A stretch of 10,689 bases of DNA from positions 1 through 10,689 of the forward strand of contig JAAXGF010000023.1 of assembly GCA_012267605.1 (NCBI GenBank), read 5' to 3'. Under the pieces are notes generated by a model. That model saw nothing but the letters and a program-made list of their open reading frames with translations, searched no databases and had not been told where the DNA came from. Both the position numbers and the translations under genes were made by a program. This stretch comes from Alphaproteobacteria bacterium (lineage in GTDB: Bacteria; Pseudomonadota; Alphaproteobacteria; JAAXGF01). Positions 6,839-10,689 of this stretch are shown in pieces. How positions within the stretch are numbered: the stretch's first letter is position 1; the number at the start of each line of letters is the position of its first letter.

Positions 6839-7939
6839 CTATTTCCGCTTTGCGACCGCGTCCTTAACCCGACTCATTATTTCCTGACGGACACGGCCAA
6901 ATTTCGGCCGTTCCTCATCGGTGAAATTAATCGGCCTGCAAAGCTGCATGGTAATCAATCCAATTCGTGCCGTCATGAGGCCATTGGCAATCCCTTGGCC
7001 AACTTGGGCCGAGATGGCTCCCGTGAGGTTGCCGCCAACAGTTTCCATGGCCGAATCGGTGATCAAATTTGCCGTTCCCGCCACCGCCATATTTTCCAGA
7101 ATATGGCTTAGCAACTTGGCGATACCTATGAATCCGGGTCGCGCACCGTATAGCTGGCCGATTTCGCGAACCAGTCGTGCGTTTCGCCATAACGTCAAGA
7201 TTGTATCCAAAATTGCCAAGGGGCTGGCTGCTGTCAGGATTGCCGTATCGGATGCCCGCGCGGCGACCACCGAGTACGCTCGGTCGTCAATCGGTCTCAG
7301 GACGTGCTGTGAGAACAGCGATAACAATTCCCCGTCGGTGTGGCTATCCTCGGAGACTTCGTAATACCGCCGCAGAGACTTGCTAATTTCGGCACGGCCG
7401 ACATATAGCTCGCCGATGCGGGCAATTTCCGAAGCGACGTTGCCGTGGGTATCGGAACCGATCAAAGGCCGCGTAGCTTCTTGAAACCGCGAAATATCTC
7501 GCAACCGCGAGAGGCCCTGGAATTGGTCCCGGACGGCAATTCCAAGTGTAACGCCAATGAATCCAATAAAGATTGTTGAAAGCAATCCAAGTAAGAAATG
7601 CGTATCAAATTGTTCTCCCAAAAACTCGAAAGTGTCTTGTACAATTACTATTGTAAATAGACCAAGTAATGTTAATAAAATCCATTTCCCGGTAGAAGTT
7701 AATACTTTTGACCTAATTTGTCTGCTAACATTGGAAATTTGAATTTCGCCTTCCGAAAACTTTAGGATTCCATTGGCAAGTCGTCGAAATTCATTCGCCT
7801 GCAAGAATGATTCAAATTTTGCATCGGCTGCTTCGGCGACTACAGTTGGTGCGTCCTCAGTGTTCTCAGATTCCTGCGGTGCCTTCTCCAGCGTTGTTGG
7901 ATCAAGCTCGACTGGCGGAATCCAACTCGTGTCGCTCAT
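6839..7939 (-). CDS. ycjF: YcjF-like membrane protein (DUF697/TIGR01620)
   Basis: This 366-residue protein matches the YcjF family, the usual partner of YcjX. An acidic, disordered N-terminus (1-45) precedes a short helical segment, two transmembrane helices (about 86-105 and 114-136) and a long soluble C-terminal part. That part contains the DUF697 region: alanine-rich helices around DTAILTAASPLAILDTILTLWRN, then GRxGFIG-like and glycine/alanine-rich segments, ending with NFTDEERPKFGRVRQEI. It starts inside the end of ycjX (ATGA, 4-nt overlap), so the two are co-translated. In Escherichia coli the pair belongs to the phage-shock (Psp) regulon and is connected with membrane stress; no psp gene is visible here. 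Oddly, the stretch encoding the two membrane helices (about 7540-7740) is far more AT-rich than the rest and uses TTA, CTA, ATA and GTA codons. The molecular role is unknown. Confidence 0.85.
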   Translation of the reverse strand: MSDTSWIPPVELDPTTLEKAPQESENTEDAPTVVAEAADAKFESFLQANEFRRLANGILKFSEGEIQISNVSRQIRSKVLTSTGKWILLTLLGLFTIVIVQDTFEFLGEQFDTHFLLGLLSTIFIGFIGVTLGIAVRDQFQGLSRLRDISRFQEATRPLIGSDTHGNVASEIARIGELYVGRAEISKSLRRYYEVSEDSHTDGELLSLFSQHVLRPIDDRAYSVVAARASDTAILTAASPLAILDTILTLWRNARLVREIGQLYGARPGFIGIAKLLSHILENMAVAGTANLITDSAMETVGGNLTGAISAQVGQGIANGLMTARIGLITMQLCRPINFTDEERPKFGRVRQEIMSRVKDAVAKRK

Positions 7940-9405
7940 CGAAGCTTGTCCCCAATCAGGAATTCCAGTGCTTGATCGAGCCGAATGTGTGGTAGGCCCG
8001 TTCGCTCGACATCCGGAATTCGCGGCGGTTTAAATTCCAAGAAATTAAACCGGTTCGTATCCCAGTCGGAGTGGGTTGGCATGGTCTCTGGAATTTCGCC
8101 AGGGAACAATAAAGTATCCTTGTCTCTGTCGACCGGGGCTCCCTTGACGCACGAGAGCTTTCGTCCTTGATACTCGGTTACAACTGTATCGGTGCATTTC
8201 AGCGAGGCGATCGCGACGCCGTCCAATTCAGTACCCTCGAATCGTACTTGGCGTGCCGATTCGGCGATCATCCTTTCAAGCATCAGCTTGAGGTTATGAT
8301 GTTGATTGGAAGCAACGTGATCCGCCTTGGTGGCCGCGAAAAGCAGCTTGTCAATCGAATGGGAAAACAACCCCTTAAACAAACCGAGCTGACCATAGCT
8401 GAAACTTCTAAGTACGGTCGTTATCGCCTCACGCATATCGGCAAAGCTTTGGTAGCCGTTGTTCAAAGTTGTCAATACGTCGACCAAGACGATTTGGCGG
8501 TCGAAATCTGCGACGTGATCTGCGTAGAATTTCTTGACCACTTGGCTCTTATACTTTTCGTATCGGGCGGCCAACTCCCGATAGATGCAAGTGCGCGGTA
8601 ACTTGGTTTTGGTTCTTGGCGGTTTACACGGAAAAAAGACGAGGACGTCCTCCTTTGCGAGATCGCCGGGCTGGGTGAAGCGGCCGGGCTGCAGCATGCT
8701 TAGGGCGAGCTTCGGCGATTTGCATTTTTTCAAAAACTTCACATAAAGCTCGTGGCCTTTGCGCAGAGTTTTTTCGTCGGCCTGATCGGCTGGTTTGAGT
8801 TTATTTACAAACTCCAGCCAATCTTTGGCCAATTTCGCTCTAGGCGGCTCTTTGCATAGAGCGAACATTTTCTTGGACCAGGCTGCGAAGGATTCGCCGA
8901 GAAGGGCGAGGTCGAGAAGCCATTCGCCGGGATAATCAACGATATCCAAATAAATCGTTCTGATCGGCCAAATTGTCCGGGTGACCAATCCAACCGGTCG
9001 ATAGCGAAGGGCCAGGCGAATTTGGCGTGTCGCATCAGTCGGCTCAGGCCAACTCGGCTTTTTTTCCGTTAGGGCGGAAAGGAATTCGCGATACTGAAAC
9101 TCCGCATGGTTGGCGTCCGGGATATCGACAATCTTCGCGCCAACGTATCGGCCGCCGTTGACTGCGCCCATGAACGGAAGGTTTCCACCGTGAATGAGCT
9201 GATTGACCAAGGCGGTAATGAAAACAGATTTGCCGCTGTCGCTAAGTCCAGTGACGGCGAGCCGAATGGTCGGCGCGAGCGCCTGATGGGCGATGCCGGT
9301 AACCAACTTCTCAATCGCCGCGAAGGAAGGTATCCCCGCATCTAGGGGCGACTTGGAATCGCCATCCGCGCCGCCGCGCGTGCTGTGAATGACCTCAGTG
9401 CCCAT
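7936..9405 (-). CDS. ycjX: YcjX-family P-loop GTPase/ATPase (DUF463)
   Basis: This 489-residue cytoplasmic protein is a YcjX-type nucleotide-binding protein. The Walker A/G1 motif GLSDSGKS is at 53-60, an aspartate-rich G3-like motif LDIVDYPGEW covers 153-162 with DYPG at 157-160, and TKAD (359-362) sits where GTPases carry the base-specifying N/TKxD. Family-typical segments include VNQLIHGGNLPFM after the P-loop and LLDLALLGESFAAWS after DYPG. The length is normal for YcjX. The start at 9405 is supported by AAGGA 5 nt upstream of the ATG on the minus strand. The gene overlaps ycjF by ATGA and leads a two-gene operon. Family knowledge: YcjX is a stress-induced protein of the Psp regulon in enterobacteria and is also found without Psp genes in other proteobacteria; its target is not known. 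Confidence 0.9.
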   Translation of the reverse strand: MGTEVIHSTRGGADGDSKSPLDAGIPSFAAIEKLVTGIAHQALAPTIRLAVTGLSDSGKSVFITALVNQLIHGGNLPFMGAVNGGRYVGAKIVDIPDANHAEFQYREFLSALTEKKPSWPEPTDATRQIRLALRYRPVGLVTRTIWPIRTIYLDIVDYPGEWLLDLALLGESFAAWSKKMFALCKEPPRAKLAKDWLEFVNKLKPADQADEKTLRKGHELYVKFLKKCKSPKLALSMLQPGRFTQPGDLAKEDVLVFFPCKPPRTKTKLPRTCIYRELAARYEKYKSQVVKKFYADHVADFDRQIVLVDVLTTLNNGYQSFADMREAITTVLRSFSYGQLGLFKGLFSHSIDKLLFAATKADHVASNQHHNLKLMLERMIAESARQVRFEGTELDGVAIASLKCTDTVVTEYQGRKLSCVKGAPVDRDKDTLLFPGEIPETMPTHSDWDTNRFNFLEFKPPRIPDVERTGLPHIRLDQALEFLIGDKLR

Positions 9406-9570
9406 TGTTGTCCTTATGTGTCAGTGCGCTGGTTGATGCAGGGTTGGCCGCGCCGGGGATTCAAACATGCATCTACCCGCTTCGCGAATTCCAAAATACC
9501 GTTTCGGCCTTTCCCCATTGAAACCGTTATCATTGCGCACGTGTTTGATCATGTTTCCACGCATCGTTTA

Positions 9571-9600
9571 ATCTTAGCGTTTCTTCTCCGCAATAGCCAA
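9571..9600 (-). promoter_or_regulatory. Possible sigma70 promoter of ycjX-ycjF
   Basis: On the minus strand TTGGCT (9600-9595) and TAAGAT (9576-9571) are separated by 18 nt, each matching four of six consensus bases. This would give a leader of about 160 nt before ycjX. No sigma54 -24/-12 element (GG-N10-GC in the right context), as used by enterobacterial psp promoters, was found by eye. Confidence 0.25.
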
Positions 9601-9813
9601 TCGGCCCATACGATCCTCATGCGCAATTTCCTAATTAGATAAATTACTGATGATAACTTCTTGATATAGCACATATCAGTGCACGAACCATAGTGCTTGT
9701 TCCGGGTACGTTCGGTTGTACTTAGTCAGCATTCGAAGACCAGAATATCGATGGGCGGATATCCCTGGCGCGAATTGCATTTGTGTGTCCGGATCGAAAC
9801 ACGACCGATGGAC

Positions 9814-9838
9814 AAAAAAGGACCGCCCGAAAGCGGCC
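9814..9838 (-). terminator. Intrinsic terminator, minus strand
   Basis: Read on the minus strand, the stem GGCCGC pairs with GCGG(T)CC, with one bulged T and loop TTTCGG, and is followed at once by six T (9819-9814). This is a classic rho-independent terminator for leftward transcription. It lies about 260 nt beyond the glycosylase stop, so it ends either a long 3' untranslated region or a separate short RNA. Confidence 0.65.
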
Positions 9839-9889
9839 CAGGTCGTTGCTTTTATTGTTTAGAACGGCGAGGGGAAGCGCCGTTACCTG
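9814..9889 (-). ncRNA. Candidate small RNA, minus strand
   Basis: About 75 nt on the minus strand have the layout of a trans-acting sRNA. A perfect 7-bp hairpin AACGGCG/CGCCGTT (9863-9884 on the plus strand) has an exposed C-rich loop, CTTCCCCT on the transcribed strand. A single-stranded A/U-rich linker follows, and then the terminator with a U6 tail. Upstream, TTAACA (9926-9921) and TTATAT (9901-9896) are a possible -35/-10 pair with a long 19-nt spacer, which would start transcription near 9889. The CUUCCCC loop is complementary to Shine-Dalgarno sequences, as in several known alphaproteobacterial sRNAs. I do not recognise a named family. The alternative is that this is simply the 3' end of the glycosylase transcript. 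Confidence 0.35.
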
Positions 9890-9906
9890 TGGCTGATATA
9901 AGTGTA

Positions 9907-9931
9907 AAATATTACCAAATTGTTAATATTT
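9907..9931. repeat. AT-only inverted repeat
   Basis: AAATATTA (9907-9914) and TAATATTT (9924-9931) form a perfect 8-bp inverted repeat around a 9-nt spacer. It overlaps the proposed -35 side of the candidate sRNA promoter, so it could be a protein-binding site, but such repeats also occur by chance in AT-rich DNA. Confidence 0.3.
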
Positions 9932-10041
9932 AGATTTGAAGTGGAAATTATTCTCCGTAAATTGCAATAAAATAATATAAAAGTTACATACTATTTTGTT
10001 TGTCTATAAAAAATTTTTAATTAAATTGTTGCCGAGTGAAG

Positions 10042-10057
10042 TTCAATTTTTATTGAA
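10042..10057. repeat. Short inverted repeat downstream of glycosylase gene
   Basis: TTCAAT-TTTT-ATTGAA is a perfect 6-bp stem with a four-base loop, 40 nt beyond the glycosylase stop on the minus strand. No T run follows in that direction, so it is at best a weak terminator or a 3' end stabiliser. Confidence 0.3.
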
Positions 10058-10096
10058 AATGTCTGCATCCAGTGGAAATCGCGCTACGACCTCTTA

Positions 10097-10630
10097 CTAC
10101 TGCCCGGATAATGCAAGGATTTTGCTAATTTGGCAAAGTGGCCGGCCGCTTTCTAGAGCCCAGTCGTTAAAGGCATTCTGTATCGAATCGCGAGCGCGTT
10201 TAGACGTCGGCTTTCCCTCGATTACCTTTGCCGAAACCAACGCCGCCACCACGTCTGCGGTCAAAAGGAATGTATCCTTGCCGGCCATGCGCAAGAAATT
10301 TGCGCCAGACTGACCGCCAAGTTGTTGGAAACGACGGGCGAGATCATCCCATAGCCCCATTATTTTTTGGGTTGGCCATCCCGCTAAATAGTGGCCGAAA
10401 CCATTGTGAATGGTTGATATTTCGATCATTGCGGTCGCGTTATCGCGTACAGCGCGAATTTTCCCCCAATGGCGGATCAGGCAGCTGTCAGCCAAAAGGC
10501 GCTCGAGGTCCTCGTCGCTCATCGCCCGAATACGATGGGCATCAAATCCGAAGAATACGTCTTCGAAGGCGGGCCACTTCGCATCGACCATTGCTTGCTT
10601 CAGGCCAGCACGAAAAATTCTCAAGCACAT
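10097..10630 (-). CDS. DNA-3-methyladenine glycosylase I family protein, N-terminus missing
   Basis: The 177 residues match the DNA-3-methyladenine glycosylase I (Tag, adenine_glyco) family, base-excision repair enzymes that remove alkylated adenine from DNA. Visible family segments in order are IFRAGL (5-10), VDAKWPAFEDVFFGFD (15-30), LIRHWGKIRAVRDNA (51-65), LGGQSGANFLRMAGKDTFLLTADVV (104-128), which holds the helix-hairpin-helix region, and KPTSKRARDSIQNAFNDWA near 139-157. The usual aromatic residue after the AG of the first segment is absent (GLKQAM). Full-length relatives begin about 45-50 residues earlier. Here the frame stays open only six codons upstream, with family-like FTSQ, before a TGA at 10649-10651, and a second TGA follows above it. 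No ribosome site precedes the ATG. The gene is therefore either truncated or frameshifted near the window edge, or mis-sequenced. Family call is firm; function of this copy is doubtful. Confidence 0.75.
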   Translation of the reverse strand: MCLRIFRAGLKQAMVDAKWPAFEDVFFGFDAHRIRAMSDEDLERLLADSCLIRHWGKIRAVRDNATAMIEISTIHNGFGHYLAGWPTQKIMGLWDDLARRFQQLGGQSGANFLRMAGKDTFLLTADVVAALVSAKVIEGKPTSKRARDSIQNAFNDWALESGRPLCQISKILALSGQ

Positions 10631-10689
10631 CTGTGACGTGAAGACAACTCATTGCCGGCGTCACACTGCCCTGCGTGCGCTCACGTGCG

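Larger units (their letters stand above)
9406..10096. other. Long intergenic region without a credible protein gene
   Basis: These 691 nt separate ycjX from the glycosylase gene, both read leftward. Open frames here (for example 9697-9933 on the plus strand) have no recognisable domain or ribosome site and run through hairpins. From the left it holds the ycjX leader, a dyad TGATAT-N5-ATATCA at 9662-9678, a minus-strand intrinsic terminator at 9814-9838, a perfect hairpin at 9863-9884, and from about 9900 to 10060 a very AT-rich stretch. That stretch contains two further inverted repeats, AAATATTA-N9-TAATATTT (9907-9931) and TTCAAT-TTTT-ATTGAA (10042-10057). Confidence 0.6.

Noticed and set aside
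9453..9475. tRNA 3'-end-like sequence on the minus strand (TTTGAATCCCCGG followed by GCGCGGCCA)
   Set aside because: The bases before the T-loop (GCATG) do not pair with CCCCG, and no acceptor, D or anticodon arms can be built upstream.
9697..9933. 78-codon plus-strand ORF between ycjX and the glycosylase gene
   Set aside because: It has no ribosome site or recognisable domain and runs through the terminator and the 9863-9884 hairpin. It looks like a chance ORF.
1..10689. CRISPR array, insertion sequence, phage or integrase genes, rRNA
   Set aside because: No regularly spaced direct repeats, terminal inverted repeats with a transposase, or RNA-gene signatures were visible anywhere in the window.

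Overview
This window looks like chromosomal DNA from a Gram-negative bacterium, most likely an alphaproteobacterium of moderate G+C (roughly mid-50s percent by eye). This rests on the YcjX/YcjF pair, a lipoprotein resembling the CC0125/CC1285 (Caulobacter-type) family, a YdcF-type protein of proteobacterial style, and a DNA-3-methyladenine glycosylase I family protein. No transposase, integrase, phage gene, CRISPR array, rRNA or tRNA was recognised. The order-level placement is inference.

Layout: (1) 1-370 holds no supportable gene. (2) 371-3692 (+) is a small surface-carbohydrate block. It starts with a 712-residue fusion of a Gfo/Idh/MocA oxidoreductase to an NAD-dependent epimerase/dehydratase. 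A family-4 glycosyltransferase follows, coupled by an ATGA overlap, but its frame is broken at a CCCCGGG tract so that it now reads as two overlapping ORFs. (3) A YdcF/DUF218 membrane protein (-) converges on the glycosyltransferase and overlaps its end by 31 nt. (4) 4631-5218 (+) encodes a small lipoprotein. (5) After a 346-nt structured gap with hairpins and a good sigma70-like promoter comes an Nramp-superfamily transporter (5565-6824, +) that lacks the usual DPGN metal-site motif. (6) The ycjX-ycjF pair (-, 9405-6839, ATGA overlap) converges on it with a 14-nt gap. (7) 9406-10096 has no credible protein gene. It holds an intrinsic terminator on the minus strand, a neighbouring perfect hairpin and a very AT-rich stretch, together consistent with a short minus-strand sRNA. 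(8) 10097-10630 (-) is a DNA-3-methyladenine glycosylase-like protein missing the family's N-terminus.

The first two or three genes probably act together in building or exporting a cell-surface polysaccharide. YcjX and YcjF probably act together in an envelope-stress role. The rest look like independent housekeeping units. The best leads are the candidate sRNA at about 9814-9889, the split glycosyltransferase whose break falls on an ATGA stop/start overlap, the altered metal site of the Nramp-like transporter, and a sharply AT-rich, rare-codon patch inside ycjF. No clear new multi-gene defence or mobile system was found.
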